A stretch of DNA of 64,000 bases from Rhodobacterales bacterium HKCCSP123 (lineage in GTDB: Bacteria > Pseudomonadota > Alphaproteobacteria > Rhodobacterales > Rhodobacteraceae), in the NCBI GenBank assembly GCA_015689745.1, contig WVSO01000002.1, positions 62,001-126,000 of the forward strand, read 5' to 3'. Position numbers and translations under genes: made by a program. Positions 54,836 through 63,769 of this stretch are shown piece after piece. Position 1 is the stretch's first letter. Each line of letters opens with the position of its first letter. Under the pieces are notes generated by a model, which had not been told where the DNA came from, did no database searches, and saw only the letters and a list, made by a program, of their open reading frames with translations.

Positions 54836-55753
54836 ATGGGACAAGGGCGCGTGACCGATACCAGTTCCCGCAATATCACGGCGCCGCGCCCGGCGGCGCT
54901 GAGGCCGGGGCCCGAACGGGTCTACGACCGGCGCAGCCTGACCTATGCCAACAGCTTCGACAGTTTCTGGACCCGCCACACGATCAAGGCGATCGAGTGG
55001 CTGACCGGCAAGGTCACCATCATCCGCCGCGTCCGGCAGTTCGAGACGATGGGCGAGTTCAAGGGTCAGGCCTTCTGGCCCGCGACGATGGAGGTGATGG
55101 GGATCGACCTGCAGACCCCCCAGCACCAGCTCGACCGCATCCCGGCCGAAGGGCCTGTCGTCTTTGTCGCCAACCATCCGCATGGCTTGGTCGATGGAAT
55201 GATCCTGGCCGACCTCATCGGCCGCCGCCGCCTCGATTACCGGATCCTTACGCGTGCGCTTCTGACCGGGCTGGATGAAAGCGCGGCCAGTTACATGATC
55301 CCCGTGCCCTTCCCGCACGAGCCCGAAGCGCAGGAGAAGATGCTTCAGATGCGCGCGGCGGCGATGGGCCACCTGGAGCAGAAGGGTCTGATCGCGCTGT
55401 TCCCCTCGGGCGCGGTCGCCGCCTCCGAGACGATGACGGGCCCTGCCATCGAAGGCGAGTGGAATGTCTTCACCGCCAAGATGATCCGCAAGTCGGGCGC
55501 TACGATCGTGCCCTGCTTCTTCACCGGCTCGAATTCGCGCTGGTACCAGGTCGCCAACCGGATCTCGCCGATCCTGCGGCAGGGTCTTCTGATCCACGAG
55601 GTCGTGCACAGCTTCGACAAGCCGCAGGCGCCGATCATCGGCAACCCGATCACGCCCGACCAATGGGAAGGCCGCATCGGCAAGCCGCGCGAGTTCATGG
55701 CCTGGCTGCGCGCGCGGACGCTGTCCCTCAAGGACGATCCCGACCAGGTGTAG
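54836..55753 (+). CDS. Lysophospholipid acyltransferase-family protein
   Basis: A 305-residue enzyme. The catalytic motif is FVANHPHGLVDG; FPSGAVAAS and VVPCFFTGSNSRWYQVA are the acceptor-side blocks. This differs from the classical PlsC form and is nearer the OlsA/hemolysin-type group, so it may act in ornithine-lipid or other phospholipid synthesis; this is inferred. It is followed by the TTGCAAG palindromes. Confidence 0.8.
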   Translation: MGQGRVTDTSSRNITAPRPAALRPGPERVYDRRSLTYANSFDSFWTRHTIKAIEWLTGKVTIIRRVRQFETMGEFKGQAFWPATMEVMGIDLQTPQHQLDRIPAEGPVVFVANHPHGLVDGMILADLIGRRRLDYRILTRALLTGLDESAASYMIPVPFPHEPEAQEKMLQMRAAAMGHLEQKGLIALFPSGAVAASETMTGPAIEGEWNVFTAKMIRKSGATIVPCFFTGSNSRWYQVANRISPILRQGLLIHEVVHSFDKPQAPIIGNPITPDQWEGRIGKPREFMAWLRARTLSLKDDPDQV

Positions 55754-55757
55754 CGCC

Positions 55758-55842
55758 CCGTTTCTTGCAAGAAACGGATGACGTCCTTGCAAGGACGTCA
55801 AAAGGCGCTTGCAAGCGCCTGACCAGACTCTTGCAAGGGTCT
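55758..55842. repeat. Four tandem palindromes with TTGCAA core, 22-bp period
   Basis: Centres at 55767.5, 55789.5, 55811.5 and 55833.5, exactly 22 bases apart. Arms differ (CCGTTTC, TGACGTCC, AGGCGC, AGACTC), yet each is mirrored by its complement; three are perfect and one has a single mismatch. They fill almost all of the gap between the convergent acyltransferase and hbd genes. Probably a hairpin array or protein-binding array; no T runs follow. Confidence 0.85.
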
Positions 55843-56718
55843 TCAGCGCGTCGGCACAGGCATCTCGCCACGGTAGTCGTAGAAGCCGCGCTGCGTCTTG
55901 CGGCCCAGCCACCCGGCCTCGACGTATTTCGTGAGCAGCGGGCAGGGCCGGTACTTCGTGTCGGCCAACCCGTCGTGCAGCACGTTCATGATGGCGAGGC
56001 AGGTGTCGAGCCCGATGAAATCGGCCAGCTCGAGCGGCCCCATCGGATGGTTCGCCCCGAGCTTCATCGACTCGTCGATCGACTTCACGTTCCCCACGCC
56101 TTCATAAAGCGTGTAGACCGCCTCGTTGATCATCGGCATCAGGATGCGGTTGACGATGAAGGCGGGAAAATCCTCGGCCGTGGCGGCCGTCTTGCCCAGC
56201 CGGTCGACCACCGCCTTGCAGGCGGCGAAGGTTTCCTCATCCGTCGCGATGCCGCGGATCAGCTCGACCAGCTGCATCACCGGAACCGGGTTCATGAAAT
56301 GGAAGCCCATGAACTTCTCGGGCCGGTCGGTGCGGCTTGCGAGGCGGGTGATCGAGATCGACGAGGTGTTCGAGGTCAGGATCGTCTCGGGCTTGATATG
56401 CGGCAGCAGGTCCTCGAAGATCGCCTGCTTCACCGTCTCGCGCTCGGTCGCGGCCTCGATGATCAGGTCGCTCGGGCCGACATCCGTCAGGGTTGTCGTC
56501 GTGCGGATGCGCCCCAGCGCTTCGGCCATCTCGGTCTCGGAGATCTTCTCGCGCGCGACCTGCCGCGCCATGTTCTTCTCGATGAGCGCCATTGCCTTCG
56601 AGAGGGCATCGGCACTGATGTCGGTCATCACCACGTCGTAGCCCGCAAGCGCGCAGACATGGGCGATGCCGTTGCCCATCTGGCCAGCCCCAACCACGCC
56701 GATCGACTTGATGTCCAT
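55843..56718 (-). CDS. hbd: 3-hydroxybutyryl-CoA dehydrogenase
   Basis: A 291-residue enzyme interconverting acetoacetyl-CoA and 3-hydroxybutyryl-CoA with NAD(P). It starts MDIKSIGVVGAGQMGNGIAHV; SNTSSISITRLA, MGFHFMNPVPVMQLVE (catalytic His) and NHPMGPLELADFIG are conserved. It could serve the ethylmalonyl-CoA pathway, PHB or butyrate metabolism. Confidence 0.93.
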   Translation of the reverse strand: MDIKSIGVVGAGQMGNGIAHVCALAGYDVVMTDISADALSKAMALIEKNMARQVAREKISETEMAEALGRIRTTTTLTDVGPSDLIIEAATERETVKQAIFEDLLPHIKPETILTSNTSSISITRLASRTDRPEKFMGFHFMNPVPVMQLVELIRGIATDEETFAACKAVVDRLGKTAATAEDFPAFIVNRILMPMINEAVYTLYEGVGNVKSIDESMKLGANHPMGPLELADFIGLDTCLAIMNVLHDGLADTKYRPCPLLTKYVEAGWLGRKTQRGFYDYRGEMPVPTR

Positions 56719-56925
56719 GTCCGCCCCTCGCTCGCGCCCCGTGTGTCGCGCGCAGGATAGGCCCGGCGCGGCGACGGAGACAAGTCCGGCCGCCGCGGCT
56801 CAAGCGCGCGGGCCGGATGGACGGGAGCCTCTAAAATATTAGCAAAAATAAAAGGTTAGAACTTTGGCAATCCCTTGGCCGCATTCTGCCCCCGGGTGAG
56901 TCTTGATCTGGTGGGAACGACGGAG
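56719..56925. promoter_or_regulatory. Divergent control region with AT-rich island
   Basis: The 207-base gap between hbd and the next gene has an AT-rich island at about 56830-56862 in otherwise GC-rich sequence. At 56864-56879 TTGGCA-N5-TTGGC has GG and GC ten bases apart, as in sigma-54 promoters, but its -12 half is not ideal. Confidence is low. Confidence 0.3.
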
Positions 56926-57744
56926 ATGAGTTTCGAAAAGCGCGGCCACCTGCCGCTCGACTACCGGCCGGTGGTCTACCCGGGGTCTGTTCTCCGATTC
57001 CGAGGTCCGGCACATGGGCTTGTCCGGCCCTATGTCCTTTGCCTGGGCGGGTCGGAGACCTTCGGGCGGTTCATCCATGCACCCTTTGCGGCGCAGCTTG
57101 ACGCCACCCTGCCCCTGGACGTGGTGAACATGGGCGTCATGAACGCGGGCCTCGACGTCCTGATGAACGATCCGGCCATCCTGGCGGCGCAGGACGGCGC
57201 CCGGGCCATCGTGCTGCAGATCACCGGGGCGCAGAACATGACCAATCGCTTCTACTCGGTCCATCCGCGTCGCAATGATCGCTTCATCCGGGCGACGGGC
57301 ATGCTGCGCACGATCTACCGCGAGGTCGATTTCACCGAGTTCCATTTCACCCGGCACCTGCTGACGCACCTCATGGGATTGTCCCCCGACCGGTTCTCCC
57401 TCGTCGCCGCCGAGTTGCGGACTGCCTGGGTGGCGCGCATGTCGGCCTACCTTCGCGCGGCCACGGCGCCGGTGCACCTGCTCTGGCTGGCACGGCGTCA
57501 CCCGGACGATCCGGGTTGCCGGCACGCGCTCGGGCCGGACCCGCTCTTCGTGACCCGCGAGATGCTGGACAGTGTCGCGGCCGAGGCGGCATCGCTCACC
57601 ATCGCGGCCCCTGCGGTGGGGCAGGGATCGACGACGACGCGGGGCATGTTCTTCGCCGCGCGCGAGGCGGCCGCCGCCCGCGCCCTTGCCGGGCCGGAAC
57701 TGCATGACGCGGCTGCACGGGAGCTTGCGCGGCAGCTCTCCTGA
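56926..57744 (+). CDS. DUF6473-like protein
   Basis: A 272-residue soluble protein starting MSFEKRGHLPLDYRP, with VLCLGGSETFGRFI, VVNMGVMNAGLDVLM and a C-terminal HLLWLARRH. The GGSE...N.G..NAG order resembles SGNH-type hydrolases and sulfotransferase-linked DUF6473 proteins of Rhodobacteraceae. Catalytic function is unproven. The ATG at 56926 follows GGAG at a short distance. Confidence 0.65.
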   Translation: MSFEKRGHLPLDYRPVVYPGSVLRFRGPAHGLVRPYVLCLGGSETFGRFIHAPFAAQLDATLPLDVVNMGVMNAGLDVLMNDPAILAAQDGARAIVLQITGAQNMTNRFYSVHPRRNDRFIRATGMLRTIYREVDFTEFHFTRHLLTHLMGLSPDRFSLVAAELRTAWVARMSAYLRAATAPVHLLWLARRHPDDPGCRHALGPDPLFVTREMLDSVAAEAASLTIAAPAVGQGSTTTRGMFFAAREAAAARALAGPELHDAAARELARQLS

Positions 57745-57752
57745 AACGCGAA

Positions 57753-57780
57753 CCGCCCCGCACCCGGGGGTGCGAGGCGG
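57753..57780. terminator. Hairpin between DUF6473 gene and etfA
   Basis: Stem CCGCC..CGCACC / GGTGCG.GGCGG with one mismatch, between convergent genes. It shares the GAAACGCGAA lead-in with the hairpin at 63559, suggesting a common terminator style; no strong T run. Confidence 0.5.
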
Positions 57781-57802
57781 CGGATCGGTCCTGCGGCGCG
57801 CG

Positions 57803-58729
57803 TCAGAGCTTGCCGGTGAGCTCCGGGACGGCCTCGAACAGGTCCGCGACAAGGCCGTAATCGGCGACCTGGAAGATCGGCGCCTCTTCGTCCTTGTTGA
57901 TCGCGACGATGACCTTCGAGTCCTTCATGCCCGCAAGGTGCTGGATCGCCCCGGAAATGCCGACCGCGATGTAAAGCTCGGGCGCCACGACCTTGCCGGT
58001 CTGGCCCACCTGCCAGTCGTTCGGCGCATAGCCCGAGTCGACCGCCGCCCGCGACGCACCGACCGCCGCGCCCAGCTTGTCGGCCAGCCCCTCGATCAGC
58101 GCGAACTGCTCTTCCGAGCCGACGCCGCGGCCGCCCGAGACGACGATCCCCGCGCTGGTCAGTTCGGGCCGGTCCGAGGCCGCGACCTTGTCCTCGACCC
58201 AGGACGACAGGCCGGTGGAGGCAGGCGCGTCCACCATCTCGACCGAAGCCGAACCGCCGGTGCCCGCCGCATCGAAGGTCGAGGTGCGGAAGGTCACGAC
58301 CTTCTTCGCATCCGACGATTTCACGGTCTGGATCGCATTGCCCGCGTAGATCGGGCGCGCGAACGTGTCGGCATCGACGACGCCCGAGGCATCCGAGATC
58401 ACCATGACGTCGAGCATCGCCGCGACGCGCGGCATGATGTTCTTGGCGTCGGTCGTCGCGGGCGCGACGATGTGGCTGTAGTCGCCGGCAAGACCCACGA
58501 TCAGGTCGGCGGTCGCCTCGGCGAGACGGTGGCCAAGGCTCTCGCCCTCGGCGCACAGCACCTTCGACACCCCGTCGATCGTCGCCGCCTTCTCCGCCGC
58601 CGCCTTGGCCGAGGCCCCGGCGCAAAGCACCGTCACGTCACCCAGCTTGCCCGCCGCGGTAACCGCCTTGGCGGTCGCATCCATGTTCAGCTCACCCGAG
58701 GTCACCTCGGCCAGAAGAAGAACCGCCAT
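57803..58729 (-). CDS. etfA: Electron transfer flavoprotein alpha subunit
   Basis: A 308-residue FAD-binding subunit. The C-terminal signature [19 protein letters not shown] and [16 protein letters not shown] hold FAD. With EtfB it carries electrons from acyl-CoA dehydrogenases such as Mcd to ETF:quinone oxidoreductase. The start and etfB stop share one base (TGATG). Confidence 0.96.
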   Translation of the reverse strand: MAVLLLAEVTSGELNMDATAKAVTAAGKLGDVTVLCAGASAKAAAEKAATIDGVSKVLCAEGESLGHRLAEATADLIVGLAGDYSHIVAPATTDAKNIMPRVAAMLDVMVISDASGVVDADTFARPIYAGNAIQTVKSSDAKKVVTFRTSTFDAAGTGGSASVEMVDAPASTGLSSWVEDKVAASDRPELTSAGIVVSGGRGVGSEEQFALIEGLADKLGAAVGASRAAVDSGYAPNDWQVGQTGKVVAPELYIAVGISGAIQHLAGMKDSKVIVAINKDEEAPIFQVADYGLVADLFEAVPELTGKL

Positions 58730-59490
58730 CAGATCACCCCCGCTTCGTCCTTGAGTTTCGCGATCAGTTCATCGACCGAGCCGACCTTCACGCCGGCCTT
58801 GCGGCTCTCGGGCTCGGTGGTCTTGACGATCTCGAGCCGTGGCGTGACGTCGACGCCGTAATCGGCGGCCGTCTTTTCATCCAGCGGCTTCTTCTTCGCC
58901 TTCATGATGTTGGGCAGCGACGCATAGCGCGGCTCGTTCAGGCGCAGATCGACCGAGATGATCGCCGGCATCTTGACCCTGATCGTCTGCAGACCGCCAT
59001 CGACCTCGCGGGTCACGACGGCGGCGTCGCCCTCGACCGACACCTCCGAGGCGAAGGTCGCCTGGCTCCAGCCCAGCAACGCCGAGAGCATCTGCCCCGT
59101 CGCGTTCATGTCGTTGTCGATCGCCTGCTTGCCGCAGAGCACGAGGCCCGGGCCCTCTTCCTCGACGACCTTGGCAAGGATCTTGGCCACCGCGAGGGGT
59201 TCGATGTCCTGGTGCACGTCATCGGCGGCCACCACGAGGATCGCGCGATCGGCGCCCATCGCCAGCGCGGTGCGCAGCGTCTCCTGTGCCTGCTTGACGC
59301 CGATCGAGACGGCGACGACCTCTTCGGCCTTGCCGGCCTCCTTGAGGCGGATCGCCTCTTCGACGGCGATCTCGTCGAACGGGTTCATCGACATCTTGAC
59401 GTTGGCGAGATCGACCCCGGACCCATCCGCCTTCACGCGGACCTTCACGTTGTAGTCGATCACACGCTTGACGGGCACAAGTACCTTCAT
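58729..59490 (-). CDS. etfB: Electron transfer flavoprotein beta subunit
   Basis: A 253-residue subunit: [35 protein letters not shown] and [17 protein letters not shown], the AMP-binding fold. It pairs with EtfA. The ATG at 59490 follows GGAGAG. First gene of the etfBA operon. Confidence 0.96.
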   Translation of the reverse strand: MKVLVPVKRVIDYNVKVRVKADGSGVDLANVKMSMNPFDEIAVEEAIRLKEAGKAEEVVAVSIGVKQAQETLRTALAMGADRAILVVAADDVHQDIEPLAVAKILAKVVEEEGPGLVLCGKQAIDNDMNATGQMLSALLGWSQATFASEVSVEGDAAVVTREVDGGLQTIRVKMPAIISVDLRLNEPRYASLPNIMKAKKKPLDEKTAADYGVDVTPRLEIVKTTEPESRKAGVKVGSVDELIAKLKDEAGVI

Positions 59491-59613
59491 GCGGACCTCT
59501 CCTCTCTTGCAGCGCCTCCCCGGCGCCGCATGCCGTTTCAAGGGGGAGTGATAGTGCGATCGGGGGGTGGAAAACAGGTCAAAATCGACGCGGCAGGGTC
59601 AACCGACGCCGCG

Positions 59614-60270
59614 TCAGACCGGATTCACGCGCAACCACAGTTCGGCGGCGATGGCGCCGTAACAGGCGAGCGAGCCCAGAAAGACGAAGACATGCCAGAT
59701 CGTGTTGTGGAACGGCAACTTCGACCACAGCAGGAAAGCAATGCCAGAGGAATAGATGATCCCGCCCGCCGCCAGCAGCCAGAAGCCCAAGGGGCTGAGC
59801 CCCGACACCAGGGGCCCGCCCCAAAGGGCGCCCGCCCAGCCGAGGCCGAGATAGAGCGGGATGGAAAGCCAGCCGAGGCGCGACGAGAACAGGATGAGAA
59901 GCGCACCGATAGCGGCCACCAGCCAGATCGCGATGAGGAAGGCGCCCTGCCCGGCGGCAAGGATGGCGAAGGGCGTGTAGGTGCCCGCGATCTTGAAGTA
60001 GATCGCCGACTTGTCGAAGCGGCGCAGCCACTCGACCCAGGCCGGGCGCTGCAACAGGTTGTAGGCGGCGGAAAACGACCACATCGCGAGGCCGGTGGCG
60101 ACATAGACCGCCACGGCAGCCACCAGCGCCGGCTCTCCGATCCAGATCGCGGTCATGGCGATCAGGATCGGGCCGCCGACCAAGGCGGCACCGATCCCCG
60201 AGGCGTGCACGATCGCGTCGGTGATGTATTCGGCCCGAGAATAGGCCCGGCTGCCGGCAATGTGACTCAT
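59614..60270 (-). CDS. Hemolysin III (YqfA/PAQR) family membrane protein
   Basis: A 218-residue protein with seven membrane helices. Conserved family residues include AAYNLLQRP, DKSAIYFKIAGTYTPF and LPFHNTIWHVFVFLGS; conserved histidines and the aspartate probably bind a metal as in PAQR proteins. Despite the name, a lytic role is not shown. Placed between etfB and recR on the same strand. Confidence 0.87.
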   Translation of the reverse strand: MSHIAGSRAYSRAEYITDAIVHASGIGAALVGGPILIAMTAIWIGEPALVAAVAVYVATGLAMWSFSAAYNLLQRPAWVEWLRRFDKSAIYFKIAGTYTPFAILAAGQGAFLIAIWLVAAIGALLILFSSRLGWLSIPLYLGLGWAGALWGGPLVSGLSPLGFWLLAAGGIIYSSGIAFLLWSKLPFHNTIWHVFVFLGSLACYGAIAAELWLRVNPV

Positions 60271-60318
60271 GAGATGGAATCTAGCGCGGGATCGGCCTTG
60301 CGCAACAGGGACGCTAGG

Positions 60319-60918
60319 TCAGATCGCCTTGCGCGCCTTCAACGCGGCCGAGATCGTCCCGTCGTCGAGGTAGTCCAACTCGCCCCCGATCGGCACGCCC
60401 TGCGCCAGCGAGGTGACGGACACGCCCGCCCCTTCCAACGCGTCGGCGATGTAATGCGCCGTGGTCTGGCCGTCGACCGTGGCATTCAGCGCAAGGATCA
60501 CCTCGCTCACGCCTTCGCCCGTCACGCGGTCCAGCAGTTTCGGGATGCGCAGGTCCTCGGGCCCGATGTCGTCCAGCGCCGAAAGCGTGCCGCCCAGGAC
60601 GTGATACCGCCCGGCAAAGGCCCCGCCCCGCTCCATCGCCCAAAGGTCGGCGACATCCTCTACCACGCAGATCTGCCCGTTCGCGCGCCGGTCGTCGGAA
60701 CAGATCGGGCAGAGATCGGCGGTGCCGATGTTGCCGCAGTTCAGGCATTCGCGCGCGGTCTCGGCCACGCGCGCCATGGTCTCGGCCAGGGGGCGCATCA
60801 GCACCCCTCGTTTCTTGATCAGCTGCAGCACGGCGCGCCGGGCCGACCGGGGCCCGAGCCCCGGCAGGCGGGCCATGATCTCGATCAGGGCCTCGATGTC
60901 CTTCGGCGCGTCGGCCAT
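60319..60918 (-). CDS. recR: Recombination protein RecR
   Basis: A 199-residue protein that with RecO and RecF loads RecA. The N-terminal helix-hairpin-helix is [17 protein letters not shown]; the zinc finger is [16 protein letters not shown]; a Toprim domain follows ([12 protein letters not shown] ... [12 protein letters not shown]). Twelve bases after ybaB. Confidence 0.96.
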   Translation of the reverse strand: MADAPKDIEALIEIMARLPGLGPRSARRAVLQLIKKRGVLMRPLAETMARVAETARECLNCGNIGTADLCPICSDDRRANGQICVVEDVADLWAMERGGAFAGRYHVLGGTLSALDDIGPEDLRIPKLLDRVTGEGVSEVILALNATVDGQTTAHYIADALEGAGVSVTSLAQGVPIGGELDYLDDGTISAALKARKAI

Positions 60919-60930
60919 CGGCGCGATGCC

Positions 60931-61275
60931 TCAGAACGGCATCTTCATGCCGGGCGGAAGGCCCATGCCCTCGGTGAGCTTCGCCATTTCCTCCTGGCTC
61001 TTCTCCTGCGCCTTGGACTGCGCATCCTTGATCGCGGCGAGGATCAGGTCCTCGACCACTTCCTTGTCGTCCTCGTTGAAGATCGACGGGTCGATGTTAA
61101 GCCCGATCAGCTCGCCCTTGGCAGTCGCCGTCGCCTTGACAAGGCCCGCGCCAGAGGCGCCCTCGACCGTCATGGTCTCGAGTGCTTCCTGCATCTCGGC
61201 CATCTTGGTCTGCATCTCCTGCGCCTGTTTCATGATCTTGGCCATGTCGCCAAGACCGCCCAAACCCTTCAGCAT
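60931..61275 (-). CDS. ybaB: YbaB/EbfC nucleoid-associated protein
   Basis: A 114-residue DNA-binding protein: KIMKQAQEMQTKMAEMQEAL, ALETMTVEGASGAGLVKATA and a C-terminal helical region ending GMGLPPGMKMPF. It forms a tweezer-like dimer on DNA. It sits between dnaX and recR, the common order. Confidence 0.94.
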   Translation of the reverse strand: MLKGLGGLGDMAKIMKQAQEMQTKMAEMQEALETMTVEGASGAGLVKATATAKGELIGLNIDPSIFNEDDKEVVEDLILAAIKDAQSKAQEKSQEEMAKLTEGMGLPPGMKMPF

Positions 61276-61296
61276 CGGTTCATTCCTCGTGTCATG

Positions 61297-63063
61297 TCAT
61301 TCGTCGTCGAACGGGTCCCAATCCTCGGGAAGGTCCTCGGGATCCGGCAATTCCGGCAGCGCCTCGGCCTGGGCCTGGGCCTGCAATTCCTCGCGCGTGC
61401 GTATGGCGGCGATCCTCGCCTCGGGGAAGGCCGCCTTGACCGCCTGCAACAGTGGGTGCTGTTCCAGCTCGGCCTCGAGCGCGGAGCGCTCGGCCTGCTC
61501 GGCCTCGGCCAGGGTTTGCCCGCCACCGGTGTTCACGGTCGAGATGATCCAGCGCGCGCCCGTGGCCAGCTGCAACGCGCGGCCCAGGCGTTGCGCAAGG
61601 TCGGAGGGCGCGGTCTCGGTCGGCTGGAACTCGATCCGGCCCGGCGCGTAGGTGACAAGGCGGAGGCAGGTCTTCACCTCGACCAGGAGCTTGATGTCGC
61701 GGGCCTGTTCGATCAGGGCGACCACCGCGTCGAACGTCGGGTAGTGCGACAGGTCCGGGCCCGGCTGCGGCTGCAAGGCCGCCTGCGGCCCGCTGCCGCC
61801 GGCACCGCGGACACCGGGCGCCTGCGCGCGCGGCGCGTGAACGGCACCACCGCCGCCCGAGGGGCGCAGGGGCCCCGCACCGCCGGAGGGCACGGGCGTC
61901 GATTGCAGCTTTTTCACGAGGTCGCCCGGCGTCGGCAGCTCGGCCACATGGGTCAGGCGGATCACCGCCATCTCGGCGGCCATCATCGCGTTGGGGGCCA
62001 GGGCCACCTCTTCCAGCGCCTTGAGCAGCATCTGCCACATCCGCGTCAGCACCCGCATGGGCAACCGGTCGGCCAGCGACCTGCCCCGCGAACGTTCCTC
62101 GGGCGAGATGGTGGGGTCCTCGGCGGCCTCGGGCGTGATCTTCACGACCGAAAGCCAGTGGGTGATCTCGGCCAGGTCCCGCAGGACCGCGACCGGGTCG
62201 GCGCCGTCTGCATATTGCGCGCCCAGTTCGGTCAGGGCGCCCTGCGCGTCGCCCGCCATGATCGCCTCGAAGAGGTCGAGCACCCGGCCCCGGTCGGCCA
62301 GTCCCAGCATCGCGCGAACCTGGTCGGCGGTCGTTTCCCCCGCTCCATGGGCAATGGCCTGGTCGAGCAGGCTCATGGCGTCGCGCACGGACCCCTCGGC
62401 AGCGCGTGTGATCAGCGCCAGTGCATCCTCGGCGATCCGGGCGTTTTCCTTCAAGGCAACGCCCTGAAGATGGGCGATCATCACCTCGGGCTCGATCCGG
62501 CGCAGGTCGAACCGCTGGCATCGCGACAGGACCGTGACCGGGACCTTGCGGATCTCGGTCGTGGCGAACAGGAATTTGACGTGCGGCGGCGGTTCTTCCA
62601 GCGTCTTCAGAAGCGCGTTGAACGCGCTCGTGGACAGCATGTGAACCTCGTCGATGATGAAGATCTTGTAGCGCGCCTGCGCCGCGCGGTAGCTCACCGT
62701 CTCGATGATCGCGTCGCGGATGTTCTGCACGCCGGTGTTAGACGCCGCGTCCATCTCCATCACGTCGACATGCCGCCCCTCGGCGATGGCTACGCAATTC
62801 TCGCAGACGCCGCAGGGGTCCGTCGTCGGCCCGCCCTGCCCGTCCGGCCCGATGCAGTTCAGCCCCTTGGCGATGATCCGCGCGGTGGTCGTCTTGCCGG
62901 TGCCGCGGATGCCGGTCAGCATGAAGGCCTGCGCGATGCGATCCGCCTCGAACGCATTCTTCAGCGTACGCACCATCGCGTCCTGCCCGATCAGGTCGGC
63001 AAAGGTCGCCGGGCGGTATTTCCGCGCGAGAACCTGGTAGCCGGTGTCGGGGGTGTCGCTCAT
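61297..63063 (-). CDS. dnaX: DNA polymerase III subunits gamma/tau
   Basis: A 588-residue clamp-loader ATPase. Walker A GIRGTGKTTTARII, zinc finger (CGVCENC with upstream Cys), Walker B FIIDEVHML, and sensor LLSRCQRFDLRRI. The C-terminal part is Pro/Gly/Ala-rich then a tau-like domain (LRPSGGGGAVHAP ... LEQHPLLQAVKAAFPEA). I see no clear frameshift signal for a gamma product. Confidence 0.95.
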   Translation of the reverse strand: MSDTPDTGYQVLARKYRPATFADLIGQDAMVRTLKNAFEADRIAQAFMLTGIRGTGKTTTARIIAKGLNCIGPDGQGGPTTDPCGVCENCVAIAEGRHVDVMEMDAASNTGVQNIRDAIIETVSYRAAQARYKIFIIDEVHMLSTSAFNALLKTLEEPPPHVKFLFATTEIRKVPVTVLSRCQRFDLRRIEPEVMIAHLQGVALKENARIAEDALALITRAAEGSVRDAMSLLDQAIAHGAGETTADQVRAMLGLADRGRVLDLFEAIMAGDAQGALTELGAQYADGADPVAVLRDLAEITHWLSVVKITPEAAEDPTISPEERSRGRSLADRLPMRVLTRMWQMLLKALEEVALAPNAMMAAEMAVIRLTHVAELPTPGDLVKKLQSTPVPSGGAGPLRPSGGGGAVHAPRAQAPGVRGAGGSGPQAALQPQPGPDLSHYPTFDAVVALIEQARDIKLLVEVKTCLRLVTYAPGRIEFQPTETAPSDLAQRLGRALQLATGARWIISTVNTGGGQTLAEAEQAERSALEAELEQHPLLQAVKAAFPEARIAAIRTREELQAQAQAEALPELPDPEDLPEDWDPFDDE

Positions 63064-63171
63064 GTCGCCTCGGGTGCCGCGTGCTTGGGCAAACCTAGTG
63101 AAGCCGCACGCCAAGGTCCATGGTGAAGCGGCGACGGCGTGCTAGCTTTGCCGGTGAGAGACGGAGGAGCG

Positions 63172-63540
63172 ATGCCTGAACACCAACCCCCTGCGGCCCT
63201 GATCCTGGCCATGGCCGGCGTCTTCTGGTTGGTCGCCGCCGCCGCGCTCCTGTTCTGGCTTGGCGGGCTGCTCTGGCCGGGCGGCCTCGGCGGGTTGATG
63301 GCGGCACTCGGTCCGGGGGCGGTCGCAACGCTGGTGACGCTGCACATCCCCGCCGCGGTCATGGGTATCCTGCTCTGGCAATGGACTCGGCACGCGCTGT
63401 CGATGCGCCACCGGGTGCTGCTCGAGGCGGCGACACTCTACTTCTGCCTTGCCGTCCTCCTGGGCATCTTTCTCAACTACCTGCTGGTCGCAGCGCTGCA
63501 GGACGTGATCGGCCCCGTCATGCGGGGTGGTGCGGGCTGA
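63172..63540 (+). CDS. Small membrane protein of unknown function
   Basis: A 122-residue protein with three to four hydrophobic helices (AALILAMAGVFWLVAAAALLF, IPAAVMGILLWQW, LLEAATLYFCLAVLLGIFL). ATG at 63172 has GGAGGAGC upstream. No family recognised. It converges on the SRP RNA gene; a strong hairpin follows. Confidence 0.55.
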   Translation: MPEHQPPAALILAMAGVFWLVAAAALLFWLGGLLWPGGLGGLMAALGPGAVATLVTLHIPAAVMGILLWQWTRHALSMRHRVLLEAATLYFCLAVLLGIFLNYLLVAALQDVIGPVMRGGAG

Positions 63541-63555
63541 GGGTCCTGAAACGCG

Positions 63556-63583
63556 AAACGCACCGCCGGGGCGGTGCGCTTTG
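63556..63583. terminator. Bidirectional hairpin between small gene and ffs
   Basis: Perfect 8-bp stem CGCACCGC/GCGGTGCG at 63559-63578 with CGGG loop. It is followed by CTTT on the plus strand and TTTC on the minus strand, so it can end both transcripts. Confidence 0.65.
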
Positions 63584-63587
63584 CGGG

Positions 63588-63685
63588 GTGAGAGGCTGGA
63601 CAACGACCCAAGCGAGGCTCGTTACGGCTGCTTCCTTCCGGACCTGACCGGGTTGGCGAGGCGCCTGCCCGCGCCAACCTCTCGC
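63588..63685 (-). ncRNA. ffs: Signal recognition particle RNA (4.5S type)
   Basis: On the minus strand the near-universal core GGTCAGGTCCGGAAGGAAGC is present (64 to 40 bases from the right end), with the GGAA tetraloop. The ends pair (AGAGGTTGG with CCAGCCTCT), giving a rod of about 95 bases. It binds Ffh to target membrane proteins. A promoter lies just upstream (63690-63718). Confidence 0.95.
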
Positions 63686-63689
63686 TCGT

Positions 63690-63718
63690 GACATATGAAA
63701 ACTAGTTCGGAACTGCAA
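63690..63718 (-). promoter_or_regulatory. Sigma-70 promoter of ffs
   Basis: On the minus strand TTGCAG (63718-63713), a 17-base spacer, and TATGTC (63695-63690). Start would fall about 6-8 bases on, at the predicted RNA 5' end. Confidence 0.6.
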
Positions 63719-63769
63719 GGTCGCCGGTTATAGAATGGTGAATCAGGTCAACTATCACGGGCGGGACAC

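Noticed and set aside
59212-63126. Very long open frame (about 1300 codons) on the plus strand
   Set aside because: It runs antisense to recR, ybaB and dnaX, is full of His/Arg/Gly, and has no domain; long antisense frames are common in GC-rich genes.
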